From: Promethearchaeati archaeon
GTDB taxonomy: Archaea; Asgardarchaeota; Heimdallarchaeia; Heimdallarchaeales; Heimdallarchaeaceae
DNA: 64,000 nucleotides
Direction of reading: 5' to 3'
NCBI GenBank assembly: GCA_013166775.1
Contig: JABLTJ010000007.1
Coordinates: forward strand, 124,001 to 188,000
Position numbers and translations under genes: made by a program. A model generated the notes under the pieces. The model was not told the origin of the DNA. It made no database searches and worked only from the letters and a program-made list of their open reading frames with translations. Below are positions 18,585 through 26,946 of the stretch, in pieces (positions within the stretch are counted from its first letter, which is position 1; each line of letters starts with the position of its first letter).

Positions 18585-20027
18585 ATGGACGATTTTATAG
18601 CTAAAGGTTTAGAAAAAGCGGAAAAGGGAGGAGCATCCTTTGCTGAAGTAAGAGTATTTGGATATAAATATGAAACTACTTCAACAAGAGATGGAGAAGT
18701 TGAAAATGCAGGAATTTATAATGATCGAGGTTACGGAATTCGTGTCATTAAAAATGGTGCATGGGGCTTTGCTTCTACAGCAGTTATTGAAGAGAGCACT
18801 TTAGAACAAATAGCTAAAGCTGCAATTAAAGAAGCTGAAGCAACTAGCAAAGTTCAGAAGAATCCAGTAGAGTTGACAGAGGAACCAATTATGAAAGATA
18901 ATTATAAAACTCCTTTCAAGAAAAATCCATTCGATGTACCAATTGAGGAGAAAATTGAAATTCTAAAAATGTCTGATTCTATTATTACTGAGAAAGGAAA
19001 TATGGTTAAATCTCGAAGCAATAGTATGACTTTCTATAATGTATATCTGGATTATGGAAATAGCGAAGGAACTAGGATAACTCAAGAGGAATTATTTACA
19101 GGAGCTAATGTATCTGTCATAGCTATTGCAGAAGATAATCAATCTAGAAGTGAAGGATTATTTGAGATGAGAGGTTACGAATTCATAGATAAATACGATT
19201 TTGAAGCAACTTCTGACAGAATAGCCAAAGAAGCGATAATTCTAGCAACTGAAGCAAAAGCACCGAAATCTCAAAAAACAGCATTTATTCTTGAACCTTT
19301 TCAATTGGGGTTGACAATCCATGAGAGTTGTGGGCATCCAACCGAACTTGATAGAGTTTTAGGATGGGAAGCTGATTTTGCTGGAACAAGTTTTCTTACT
19401 CAAGATAAACTAGGTTCTGGTTATAAATATGGTTCAGAAAAAACAAATTTGGTATGTGATCCGACTATGCCCTATGTTCTTGGACACGAGAAATATGACC
19501 ATGAAGGTGTAGCAACTAAGAAGTTTGATGTAGTTAGAAATGGAATATTTGAAGGCTATCAATCTGATAGACAAACAGCAAAAATTGTTGGTCTAGAGCA
19601 TAGTAATGGCAATGCTCGTATTGCTCGATATAACAGAATCCCTCTCGTTAGAATGAGCAATCTTTACCTCGAACCAGATACTGAAGGACCAAAGGATTTA
19701 GATGGACTAATTGAAGAAACTAAAGAGGGAATTTATGGAATTGGATGGAAATCCCATTCAATTGATGACAAGAGAACTAATTTCCAATTTTCAGTGCAAA
19801 TAGCTTATGAGATAGAAAATGGAGAGTTAGGCAAACCTCTTAAGAACACAATATACCAAGCTTCAACTCCTCAGTTTTGGGGAGGACTGGATTTAATGAC
19901 TAAAGAATGGCACATCAAAGGATTAGGACCAAGTTGTGGAAAAGGAGCTCCACACATGCAAGCTATCTGGATATCGCATGGAGGACCTTATTCAAGATTT
20001 CAAGACATAAATATCTTTTCTGGGTGA
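18585..20027 (+). CDS. tldD: TldD metalloprotease subunit
   Basis: This is the catalytic subunit of the TldD/TldE protease, which removes or trims small peptides in the cytosol. The zinc site is visible as HESCGH within TIHESCGHPTELDR, the HExxxH motif of the family. The C-terminal block has LGPSCGKGAPHMQAIWISHG. I start it at the ATG at 18585 (MDDFIAKGLEKA), which gives about 480 residues, the normal size; the frame is open to 18471 but the extra 38 residues do not look like TldD, and a TATA box lies inside them. tldE follows five bases after the stop, so the two form an operon and a heterodimer. Confidence 0.92.
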   Translation: MDDFIAKGLEKAEKGGASFAEVRVFGYKYETTSTRDGEVENAGIYNDRGYGIRVIKNGAWGFASTAVIEESTLEQIAKAAIKEAEATSKVQKNPVELTEEPIMKDNYKTPFKKNPFDVPIEEKIEILKMSDSIITEKGNMVKSRSNSMTFYNVYLDYGNSEGTRITQEELFTGANVSVIAIAEDNQSRSEGLFEMRGYEFIDKYDFEATSDRIAKEAIILATEAKAPKSQKTAFILEPFQLGLTIHESCGHPTELDRVLGWEADFAGTSFLTQDKLGSGYKYGSEKTNLVCDPTMPYVLGHEKYDHEGVATKKFDVVRNGIFEGYQSDRQTAKIVGLEHSNGNARIARYNRIPLVRMSNLYLEPDTEGPKDLDGLIEETKEGIYGIGWKSHSIDDKRTNFQFSVQIAYEIENGELGKPLKNTIYQASTPQFWGGLDLMTKEWHIKGLGPSCGKGAPHMQAIWISHGGPYSRFQDINIFSG

Positions 20028-20032
20028 TAAAA

Positions 20033-21412
20033 ATGAGTTTGGAACAACAAAAAGAATTATTGCATGAGCTATCTGATTTAGCTTTGAAGAGAGTTAAGGA
20101 ACTTGGAGCAGAAGCATTTGTTAATTCAAATGTGTCAACCCAATATGCAACTAGATTTTCTAATTCAGAGATACTTCAGAATTATGTCGATTTCAGTAGA
20201 CAGTTTCAATTGACAGTTGTGTATAATGGAAAACAAAAATCAGCTTCAGTGACAAATGATTTATCAAAAGAGAGCATTTTGAATCTAGTAAAATTTGTAA
20301 CAAAAGCTGCCAAGATAGTACCTCCAGATCCTATGTACCCTGGTATCTTGAAAGAGATACAAGATTATCCTAAACTAAAACTAAATGATCCTCAAGCTCG
20401 TTCTCTTGAACCTGATGACATTGTAGATAAAATTAAAGGAGCAATTATTGCAGGAGAAGCAGTAGACAAAAGTGTTGCTGGTGTTTCAGGTAATTTTCTT
20501 CTATCAGATGGTTATAGATTGTTCTCATCAACTTCTGATGTAGAAGTTGTTTATCCTGGGACTACTATGAGATCCAATCTCAACATTCAAGCACAAAAGA
20601 ACTGCGAGGAGAGTAGATCTAACAGTAATTTTGGAACTCGTTTCTTTAGCAAATTAGATATGGAGAAGGAATCTACTGAAGTAGCAGAAAGAGCTGTCAA
20701 AGGTTTAGGAGCTGTTTCTATAGAACCAGGAGAGTATGAAGTACTTCTTGATCACCAAGCTGTAGCTACAGTACTCCGAATGACTGCCTTCGCAACATCT
20801 TCAATGCAACTAATAAACAGAAGAAGTTTCTTGATGGATAAGATTGGTCAACAAGTTTTTGACAAAGATTATACTATCACAAATGAACCTCACAATGTTG
20901 AACTCCTTAGTGCCCGTCCCTTAGATGATGAAGGTTTAGCAACACAAAGTTTCCCAGTCTTTGAAAACGGAGTACTAAAGAACTACTCATACTCAAGGCT
21001 TCACGCAGCTAAAATAGGAGCTCAACCTAAAGGATGTGCATTAAGCTTCATGGGTAGAACAATAGGAATTCCATTCGCAATGGCAATGAAACCAGGAATC
21101 AAATCAAAAGAAAATCTGATTTCAGAAATGGATGATGGATTATTGATCACCAATCTTCATTATACAAATTATGTTAATCCTCCAGTAGGTTCAATAACAG
21201 GTATGTCTAAAGATGGACTTTTCATCATCAAGAATGGAGAGATTGTAGGTTCTGCTAAGAACATGAGATTTACAGATGAATTACCTAGATTTTTAGCTGA
21301 TATTGATGTTGGTAAGGAATTGAGACAACCAGTTTCAGGAATGGGAATTGGAGGATTAGTTGCGCCCATAAGAGCAAAAACCTTCAGATTCACTAGTAAA
21401 ACAGAACATTAA
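20033..21412 (+). CDS. tldE: TldE/PmbA protease subunit
   Basis: This is the partner subunit of TldD, homologous but lacking the HExxxH zinc motif, as expected. The start is the ATG at 20033 (MSLEQQKELLHEL), five bases after the tldD stop. An in-frame open stretch back to 19907 lies inside tldD and is not coding. The C-terminal half has the family blocks GALSFMG-like (GCALSFMGRTIGIPFAM), NPPVGSITGMSKDGLFII and VSGMGIGGLVAPI. The length of 459 residues is typical. A strong palindrome just after the stop probably ends the operon. Confidence 0.9.
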   Translation: MSLEQQKELLHELSDLALKRVKELGAEAFVNSNVSTQYATRFSNSEILQNYVDFSRQFQLTVVYNGKQKSASVTNDLSKESILNLVKFVTKAAKIVPPDPMYPGILKEIQDYPKLKLNDPQARSLEPDDIVDKIKGAIIAGEAVDKSVAGVSGNFLLSDGYRLFSSTSDVEVVYPGTTMRSNLNIQAQKNCEESRSNSNFGTRFFSKLDMEKESTEVAERAVKGLGAVSIEPGEYEVLLDHQAVATVLRMTAFATSSMQLINRRSFLMDKIGQQVFDKDYTITNEPHNVELLSARPLDDEGLATQSFPVFENGVLKNYSYSRLHAAKIGAQPKGCALSFMGRTIGIPFAMAMKPGIKSKENLISEMDDGLLITNLHYTNYVNPPVGSITGMSKDGLFIIKNGEIVGSAKNMRFTDELPRFLADIDVGKELRQPVSGMGIGGLVAPIRAKTFRFTSKTEH

Positions 21413-21421
21413 TTTATTCAT

Positions 21422-21445
21422 GGAATCTTAAGATTCCACCTTTCT
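21422..21445. terminator. Palindrome with T-rich tail between tldE and the feo cluster
   Basis: GGAATCTTAAGATTCC (21422-21437) is a perfect 16-base palindrome ten bases after the tldE stop, followed on the plus strand by ACCTTTCTTTTT. It can end tldE transcription. It also covers the stop codon of the small minus-strand Cys-rich gene. Confidence 0.5.
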
Positions 21446-21592
21446 TTTTATTTCAAAAGAATACTTATCTTTATCTATCCAAGGACATGCGTCACAGTCT
21501 GAACACTCTCCATAACAATTATTTCTAGACATGAAGACTTTTACTAACCACCTTCTTACTTTTGTCCAAAAGGATAGTTGTTCTTGCTTCAT
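21428..21592 (-). CDS. Small Cys-rich protein at the end of the feo cluster, 54 residues
   Basis: The start codon ATG (21592-21590) follows the feoB stop TAA with no gap, and the frame runs for 54 codons. The first 20 residues are basic and amphipathic (FWTKVRRWLVKVFM). They are followed by a compact cysteine cluster, CYGECSDCDACPW, with four Cys at spacing C-x3-C-x2-C-x2-C, and then a charged tail. The cluster could bind iron, an Fe-S centre or zinc. Small FeoB-associated proteins (FeoC, or the Cys-rich FeoB-associated type) occupy this position in bacteria. This one lacks a clear transmembrane helix and is not recognisably either. The Cys pattern and tight coupling support a real gene. Confidence 0.6.
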   Translation of the reverse strand: MKQEQLSFWTKVRRWLVKVFMSRNNCYGECSDCDACPWIDKDKYSFEIKRKVES

Positions 21593-23608
21593 TTACATCA
21601 CAAAATTCAGGATTTGAAAAACTATTGTCGTAAAAATTATTGTAACTATTATTGGATAATAGAATCCAAGAGCAGTCAATTTCCAGCTTTTTGTTTCAGA
21701 TCGAATAGCTGCTAGAGCAGCAAAACAAGGAGCATAGGTTAGTTGAAATAGTAAAAAGGAAATTGCTTGAGGTATAGACCAGCTAGCCTTTAGAACTTCG
21801 ATTATGCTTCCTCCTGTGGAATATAGAATACCTAAAGCAGAAATTATTGCTTCCTTAGCAGGAATACCGAATAAAAGTGGGATAACCATTTTCCAATCTA
21901 AACCAAGAAGTGGTTCTGTAACATAAGATATACCTCGACCAAGATAGCCTGCGATAGTTCTTTCAGGAGGAGCTCCAAATGGAATACTGCTCATTAACCA
22001 GATAAATAATGAAGCAATGAAAATAAAAGTACCTGCTTTTTTAATGAAAATACCTGCTCTCGTCCAAGTTAGGTAGTAGATATTTCTTAGCCTTGGTCTT
22101 CTGTATTCAGGCAACTCCATAATCAGTGGTAATGGATCATTTTTCTTAAAAAACAGACCAAATAATAATGAGGATGCAAGAACAAGAAATATACTAAAAC
22201 CATAGAGAGTGAGCATAAGTAAGGCAGCTAACCAAGGTTCAAAAAATATCCCAGTCAGAAAAGCAATAACTCCCAAACGAGCTGCACAAGGTAAGAATGA
22301 ATTTGTAATTATCATAGAAATTCTATCTTTCTCATTTTTGATAGTTCTGGTTGCCATTATCCCTGCCACATTGCATCCAAATCCCATAACCATACTAAGA
22401 AAAGCTGTTCCTTGAAGACCGAATTTACTCATTACTCTATCCATTATGAAAGCTGATCTTGCGAGGTATCCTGAATCTTCCATGATAGCTATTAGAGAAT
22501 AAAAAATAACGATTATTGGTATGAATAAAAGGACAGCAGCAATTCCTGCTATAATTCCATTCACTATAAGACTAGTTAATATTGCAGGACTGTTGATATT
22601 AATTAACCAATTTTCAACTATAAAAGAGAATTGTGATATTCCTAAATCTATTCCATTAATAATGGGTGATGAAGCATAAAAAGTGATTAGAAAAAAAGCT
22701 GCATAAATCACTATTAATATAGGATAACTCCAGAATTTGTTTAATATAATTTTGTCTACCTTATCGCTTCGACTTTCTTGAAAATCTTTAAATCCAGTAA
22801 CTGAAGATGCTACTATTTTATGAAGAATAGAATACTTACTTTTAGAAAGTTCTACATTTAAATCGAGCTTTTCCGATTTTGCTAGTTTGTTAATTTTATC
22901 AAATACATTTGTTAGATCATATTCAGCTTCAAGTGTTTCTATTACACTTTCATCTCCTTCAAGAATTTTCACAGCTAACCATCTAGTTGGATATTCTGTA
23001 CAAATACTTCTGTATTCAATTTGTCGAGAAATACTTTGAATCATCAACTCAATTTTTGTTGAATACAACAACATTGCGGGATTAAATTCATACTTGTCGG
23101 TATGAATAGCATCATAGAGAAATTTCTTGATTCTTATCACACTATTATCATCGGTTGCACTAACTAAAAGAACTGGAACACCTAGCTGTTCCTCCAATTT
23201 TTTGTTATCTATATATAATCCAATTTTCTCTGCTAAATCAGTCATATTAATGAAGATAGCAATTTTCTTTGTCAATTCCATTGTTTGTAAAGCTAGAAAC
23301 AACGTTCTCTCTAATCGTGTAGCGTCAGATATTATACATACCAAATCTGGTTCTTCTTCTGTAATGAATTTACGAGTTACTATTTCCTCATCTGAACGAG
23401 CTGATAAAGAATAAGTACCAGGTAAATCTATGAGTGAGAAAAATTCATCAGATAAAATAAAATGTCCTTCCTTTTTCTCGATTGTCTTTCCAGGCCAGTT
23501 TCCAACATGTTGGTGACTCCCAGTTAGAAGATTAAAGAGGGAAGATTTTCCAACATTTGGATTACCTAAAAAAACAATTTTGTGTTCAATTATATGATCA
23601 TTCTGCAT
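21593..23608 (-). CDS. feoB: FeoB ferrous iron transporter
   Basis: This is a ferrous-iron membrane transporter of 671 residues. The N-terminal G domain has G1 GNPNVGKSSLFNLLTG, G3 DLPGTYS and G4 NMTD. A helical spacer to about residue 280 is followed by two gate domains with the conserved Cys motif FGCNVAGIMATRT and the later TYAPCFAALAAIRSE. The length is normal for FeoB. It follows feoA after about 120 bases, in which a small overlapping ORF is possible. The downstream Cys-rich gene begins directly at its stop. Fe2+ specificity is by family. Confidence 0.93.
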   Translation of the reverse strand: MQNDHIIEHKIVFLGNPNVGKSSLFNLLTGSHQHVGNWPGKTIEKKEGHFILSDEFFSLIDLPGTYSLSARSDEEIVTRKFITEEEPDLVCIISDATRLERTLFLALQTMELTKKIAIFINMTDLAEKIGLYIDNKKLEEQLGVPVLLVSATDDNSVIRIKKFLYDAIHTDKYEFNPAMLLYSTKIELMIQSISRQIEYRSICTEYPTRWLAVKILEGDESVIETLEAEYDLTNVFDKINKLAKSEKLDLNVELSKSKYSILHKIVASSVTGFKDFQESRSDKVDKIILNKFWSYPILIVIYAAFFLITFYASSPIINGIDLGISQFSFIVENWLININSPAILTSLIVNGIIAGIAAVLLFIPIIVIFYSLIAIMEDSGYLARSAFIMDRVMSKFGLQGTAFLSMVMGFGCNVAGIMATRTIKNEKDRISMIITNSFLPCAARLGVIAFLTGIFFEPWLAALLMLTLYGFSIFLVLASSLLFGLFFKKNDPLPLIMELPEYRRPRLRNIYYLTWTRAGIFIKKAGTFIFIASLFIWLMSSIPFGAPPERTIAGYLGRGISYVTEPLLGLDWKMVIPLLFGIPAKEAIISALGILYSTGGSIIEVLKASWSIPQAISFLLFQLTYAPCFAALAAIRSETKSWKLTALGFYYPIIVTIIFTTIVFQILNFVM

Positions 23609-23709
23609 TGTTTTTCTGTAAGGTGTAAAAGATTTCTTATTTCCTTCAAATCTCCTATTCCTTCTTCTGTGATGCTTATATCGTAATTTATCTTTACGAA
23701 GCTTTTCAC
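23590..23709 (-). CDS. Possible tiny ORF between feoA and feoB
   Basis: A GTG-initiated frame of 39 codons fills the gap between feoA and feoB and overlaps the feoB start by 19 bases. It reads in the style of a winged-helix tail, with DISITEEGIGDLKEIRNLL. The same frame is open back to the feoA stop. It could be a FeoC-like fragment, a translational coupling peptide or a decayed domain. It may equally be noise; only its position and protein-like composition support it. Confidence 0.25.
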   Translation of the reverse strand: MKSFVKINYDISITEEGIGDLKEIRNLLHLTEKQCRMII

Positions 23710-23730
23710 CTTGAAAATTTCGAGTAATAT

Positions 23731-23964
23731 TTACTCCTCCAGCAAAACTTTAACCTTTATTGCTAATCCTCTACCTATAGCTACTCTTGTTCCTTTAACT
23801 TCAACAATTACAGGACCAACATCATTTTTCGTAACCCGGATTCTTTCACCTTCATGAATCCCTAGATCAGCTAAGAATCTTTGAGCTTTATATCCTGCTG
23901 AGATTTCTTTAACTAGTACTATTTTATTCTCATCAATATCAATCAATAGTAAAAGCTGTTTCAT
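23731..23964 (-). CDS. feoA: FeoA, SH3-like ferrous iron transport accessory protein
   Basis: This small cytosolic partner of FeoB, about 77 residues, has the FeoA SH3-like fold. The family pattern is visible in AGYKAQRFLADLGIHEGERI, then VEVKGTRVAIGRGLAIKVKV. The start is the ATG at 23964; a TTG three codons upstream (23973) is less likely because it would sit on the expected transcript start. A TATA-like TTTTAAATA is about 30-35 bases upstream. It is the first gene of the feo cluster. Confidence 0.9.
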   Translation of the reverse strand: MKQLLLLIDIDENKIVLVKEISAGYKAQRFLADLGIHEGERIRVTKNDVGPVIVEVKGTRVAIGRGLAIKVKVLLEE

Positions 23965-23967
23965 AAA

Positions 23968-23986
23968 GCTCAAGTCACTCTCGAGC
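23968..23986 (-). promoter_or_regulatory. Candidate metal-regulator operator at the feoA promoter
   Basis: GCTCGAG-AGTGA-CTTGAGC (minus strand) is an imperfect 19-base palindrome with six of seven arm bases matching. It lies between the TATA-like box (about 23995-24003) and the feoA ATG, exactly where a repressor would block the transcript start. A DtxR/IdeR- or Fur-like protein is the obvious type of regulator, but none is encoded nearby. Confidence 0.45.
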
Positions 23987-24012
23987 TAATCCTATTTAAA
24001 ATTTTTTGATAT

Positions 24013-24053
24013 ATCCAAATTTAATTTTTGGATTGTAAAAGCCCCAATCCAAA
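24013..24053. repeat. Nested inverted repeats upstream of feoA
   Basis: Two overlapping hairpins share one arm: ATCCAAA (24013-24019) pairs with TTTGGAT (24027-24033), and TTTGGATTG (24027-24035) pairs with CAATCCAAA (24045-24053). The middle arm can pair with either side, like alternative stem-loops. They lie between feoA and the divergent end of the PAS gene. They could be protein-binding sites or a transcript end for the PAS gene's neighbour; the role is unknown. Confidence 0.4.
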
Positions 24054-24152
24054 TTTTACGTCAATATTATCGATATTACGAACAATTAATTTAAAAAATA
24101 TCAATAAATTTTAATAAGTAATCACTTAATTTTTCTACAACTAGATTGAATT

Positions 24153-25226
24153 TTAAGAATTAGACTTTTTTGACTCTGGTTCAGCTACAGGTATTTTAAG
24201 AATCATTCTAGTTCCCACTATATTTCCCATCCTTTTAACATCTTCAATTCTCATTCTTATTTGATATCTTTGTAATAATGATTGAATGACAGCTATATCT
24301 AGTTTTCTTCTATCAAATTCTTTTGCTTGAAGGATTTCTAGCTTTTCTTCTTCTGAAAGAATTACACCCTCAAAGTGTAATTTGATTCTTGATGTCTCAT
24401 AGACAGGAGGATCAACAGTAATCTCAACACTAATTTCGTCTTTAGCATACTCAAGCATTCTGACAATAAGGTTCACAAAAACACGTGAGAGGAATTCATC
24501 ACCAATCACAACAAATTTGACTACTCTTACTAAGTCTATTTTGATAGTAGTAGAGAAGAAATTTTCAAGATATCGAACTGCATGATTTATTACATCCTCA
24601 ATCTTTTGATTATTCAGAGGTTTGTCTTCTTCTATTAATAAACTAATATTTGCATTTTGAATAAGATAGATCGCTTTTACAGTAATATCTCTCATCTTTT
24701 CAAGCATTTGTTGTCCAGTAATCATTTCCATTTTACCTATTTTGTAGAGTCTTTGGAAGAAATCAATATAACCAATCTCAGCGTGTAATTTATTTAACAA
24801 ATCATGTTGGAAAAGTTCAAAAAAGAACTGTCTTTGAAGAGCAGAATCAATCATGGCTTGGATATCTCTGCAGATTAGGACGATATAACTAAATTCCACA
24901 GACTGTATTAAAGTAGAAGACAAATGAAAAATGATTTCTTCCTTTTCTTTAACAATGAAGGTAAACCTCTTTAATTCTGTTCCACTTTTAGATGTATTAT
25001 CCAAGAATTCTTTCAATTGCTGTTTTTCTTTGATGAACTTAGATATGTTTTTTTGTTTAATTTCAGCCAAAGTAATTCCAAAATATCTACAAGCTTGGAT
25101 ATTAACATCAAGAATTTTTCCGTTGGTTTCAACTATCATTATCATATCTAAACTGTTCTGGAAAATTGTGTCAAATGTTTCTTGAAACAGATTAATATCG
25201 TCATTGGATTTCATGATACAACTCAC
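24153..25226 (-). CDS. PAS-domain protein with degenerate histidine-kinase core
   Basis: This cytosolic sensor-like protein has 357 residues. A PAS domain spans about residues 15-130 (IVETNGKILDVNIQACRYFG). It is followed by a dimerisation helix with FFELFQHDLLNKLHAEIGYI, where His is in the HDLLN position of archaeal PAS histidine kinases. The C-terminal ATPase part is weak: FVNLIVRMLEYAKDEI stands where the N-box should be, and no G-rich ATP lid is visible. It may therefore lack kinase activity and act as a sensor scaffold. No response regulator is adjacent. ATG at 25214 (MKSNDD) may be the true start, four codons inside. Confidence 0.7.
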   Translation of the reverse strand: MSCIMKSNDDINLFQETFDTIFQNSLDMIMIVETNGKILDVNIQACRYFGITLAEIKQKNISKFIKEKQQLKEFLDNTSKSGTELKRFTFIVKEKEEIIFHLSSTLIQSVEFSYIVLICRDIQAMIDSALQRQFFFELFQHDLLNKLHAEIGYIDFFQRLYKIGKMEMITGQQMLEKMRDITVKAIYLIQNANISLLIEEDKPLNNQKIEDVINHAVRYLENFFSTTIKIDLVRVVKFVVIGDEFLSRVFVNLIVRMLEYAKDEISVEITVDPPVYETSRIKLHFEGVILSEEEKLEILQAKEFDRRKLDIAVIQSLLQRYQIRMRIEDVKRMGNIVGTRMILKIPVAEPESKKSNS

Positions 25227-25290
25227 TTAGAGTAAGTATTATTTTAGTATGCAAGAAAGATAAAAGCATTTCGAAACTACAGAGATTATT

Positions 25291-25860
25291 TTAATACCAA
25301 ACATCTTTCAGTTTCAGAGCTAAAGCTAGAAATCCTGAGAAGAAATGCAGTATAGGAGTTATTATTAACAGTGTGACAACATAAAACCAAAGATTGGTTT
25401 CACCCCAAATGAAAGGTAAAGCAAATAACAGACCAGTTACCATCCAAGATCCTTGATCATAAAGAGGGAGTGCTCCACCTGGTTTGACGTTTATTCTTCT
25501 TTTAATAAAAGAACCCAAGAGATCTGAAAAATGGTCACCTATGCTCATAAAAATACCTACATACCAAGGGTAAAAAAGGAATATATCCCTTTTAACATGA
25601 GCCATATACCATACAACTACACCTGTTATTGTTCCGAAAATGATTCCAAAGATAATTCCTCTCCATGTTTTATGATCTCCAAAAATTCTTTTTCCATCCT
25701 TCATAGTTTTATTAAAATCGACAGGTGTTCCTAGGAAAGGTATTATTTTACTTATGTTTGCGAAAGAATTACATGCATAAACAGGAGCACCAAAAACAAG
25801 AGCATAAAAAACCATTAAAAAGAATGTACCCGCATTCATTGGGAAAGAAAATGCATCCAT
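25291..25860 (-). CDS. carS: CDP-archaeol synthase
   Basis: This integral membrane enzyme transfers CMP from CTP to digeranylgeranylglyceryl phosphate in archaeal lipid synthesis. At 189 residues and about five helices, it has the family pattern DGKRIFGDHKTWRG, SIGDHFSDLLGSFIKRR and GALPLYDQGSW, the last with the cytidylyltransferase Asp. It is one of the clearest signs that the DNA is archaeal. It stands alone, divergent from the next gene. Confidence 0.93.
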   Translation of the reverse strand: MDAFSFPMNAGTFFLMVFYALVFGAPVYACNSFANISKIIPFLGTPVDFNKTMKDGKRIFGDHKTWRGIIFGIIFGTITGVVVWYMAHVKRDIFLFYPWYVGIFMSIGDHFSDLLGSFIKRRINVKPGGALPLYDQGSWMVTGLLFALPFIWGETNLWFYVVTLLIITPILHFFSGFLALALKLKDVWY

Positions 25861-26000
25861 AAATATTGAATTTTTACAACAACATTAAAAGATTTTGCAA
25901 GAGATATGCATCTTTTTACTGATAATCTGCTGTAATTTGGGAAAGATTAATATTAGATTTAAAATCTTCTATTTCTGTAGTGTAAAGCTGGGATTCAACA

Positions 26001-26909
26001 GTGTCATCAAATCCAAGAAGACGAAAAATAGATTATGAATGTAATAAGTGCAAGAATACACGTATTTTATACATTTTACCTTCTTTACACCAAAGTGTAG
26101 ATGAAAAAGGGTATATTGAATATGTAGATGTCCATGCTTGCGAGGATGATAAACTTACAGCTAACATTCTCTATGTCGATCGCTCAATGGTTGTACGATC
26201 TCAAGTTCCAGTTAAGGTAGGAGATGACATTTCTACAGAAGATATTACTACAATGCATATTCCCGTTCCAAAGAAAGTTGATTTTAAAGATGCAATGATT
26301 AATCCAATCAAAGAATTCAGACATAAAAATCTAAAAGCAATAAAAATTGTTGATAGATTGCGACAGACTAATTTTCAGCTCAAAAAGAAAGGAGATGGGA
26401 AGAAAGTTGATGTCAGTTCTGAATTGGAATTCATAGATATAGAAGCTAATGTGGGGAGGAATGTTGAACCTGAGATTGCAGAGGATTGGTTCAAACAGGT
26501 AGCAGCGATTTTGGAAGCGATTGTTCTTCTAGATGAAGAAATGTTATCCTATATTGTTGCTTATTTGGATTCTAAACTTGATTCTATTCCTACTGGTGAA
26601 AGCATTATTGAAATCGATATGATTTTACACGCAAAGAGCTCATTCCCTATTGCTTCTTTGAAATCTTATGCGACCTTTAGAAGACAGTGGTCTATGATCA
26701 GAAGCGATTTCGAAGGAAAAGAATTCCCTATGTATGAAAAACTAATAACCTATTGTATTGGCAATCAGTATAAAACGCTATTAGATATTTACTTCAAAGC
26801 TATGAATGCGATCTCATTCAATGGTTTCATTGACCACATGGAAGATCTTGCAATGTTAGGATTGCTTAACATCCAAAAAACACAATTCTTTACAGTTAAA
26901 GAAGAATGA
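26001..26909 (+). CDS. Unknown protein with N-terminal zinc-ribbon half
   Basis: I do not recognise this 302-residue soluble protein. The start is GTG at 26001 (MSSNPRRRK). The N-terminal 80 residues contain CNKCKN and later HACEDD, which could make a zinc knuckle, and form a beta-rich region ending with RSQVPVKVGDD. A linker to about residue 150 is charged. The C-terminal 150 residues are helical and leucine-rich. The N-terminal design, a Cys pair followed by a beta domain, suggests a small adaptor domain. A TATA-like TAGATTTAAAATC lies about 40 bases upstream. Confidence 0.6.
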   Translation: MSSNPRRRKIDYECNKCKNTRILYILPSLHQSVDEKGYIEYVDVHACEDDKLTANILYVDRSMVVRSQVPVKVGDDISTEDITTMHIPVPKKVDFKDAMINPIKEFRHKNLKAIKIVDRLRQTNFQLKKKGDGKKVDVSSELEFIDIEANVGRNVEPEIAEDWFKQVAAILEAIVLLDEEMLSYIVAYLDSKLDSIPTGESIIEIDMILHAKSSFPIASLKSYATFRRQWSMIRSDFEGKEFPMYEKLITYCIGNQYKTLLDIYFKAMNAISFNGFIDHMEDLAMLGLLNIQKTQFFTVKEE

Positions 26910-26946
26910 GATTTTAGTGGAAAAAAATTTGTGGGGAGATTCGTTC

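Noticed and set aside
19907..20032. N-terminal extension of TldE
   Set aside because: It lies within the tldD reading frame region; the ATG at 20033 right after the tldD stop gives the normal protein.
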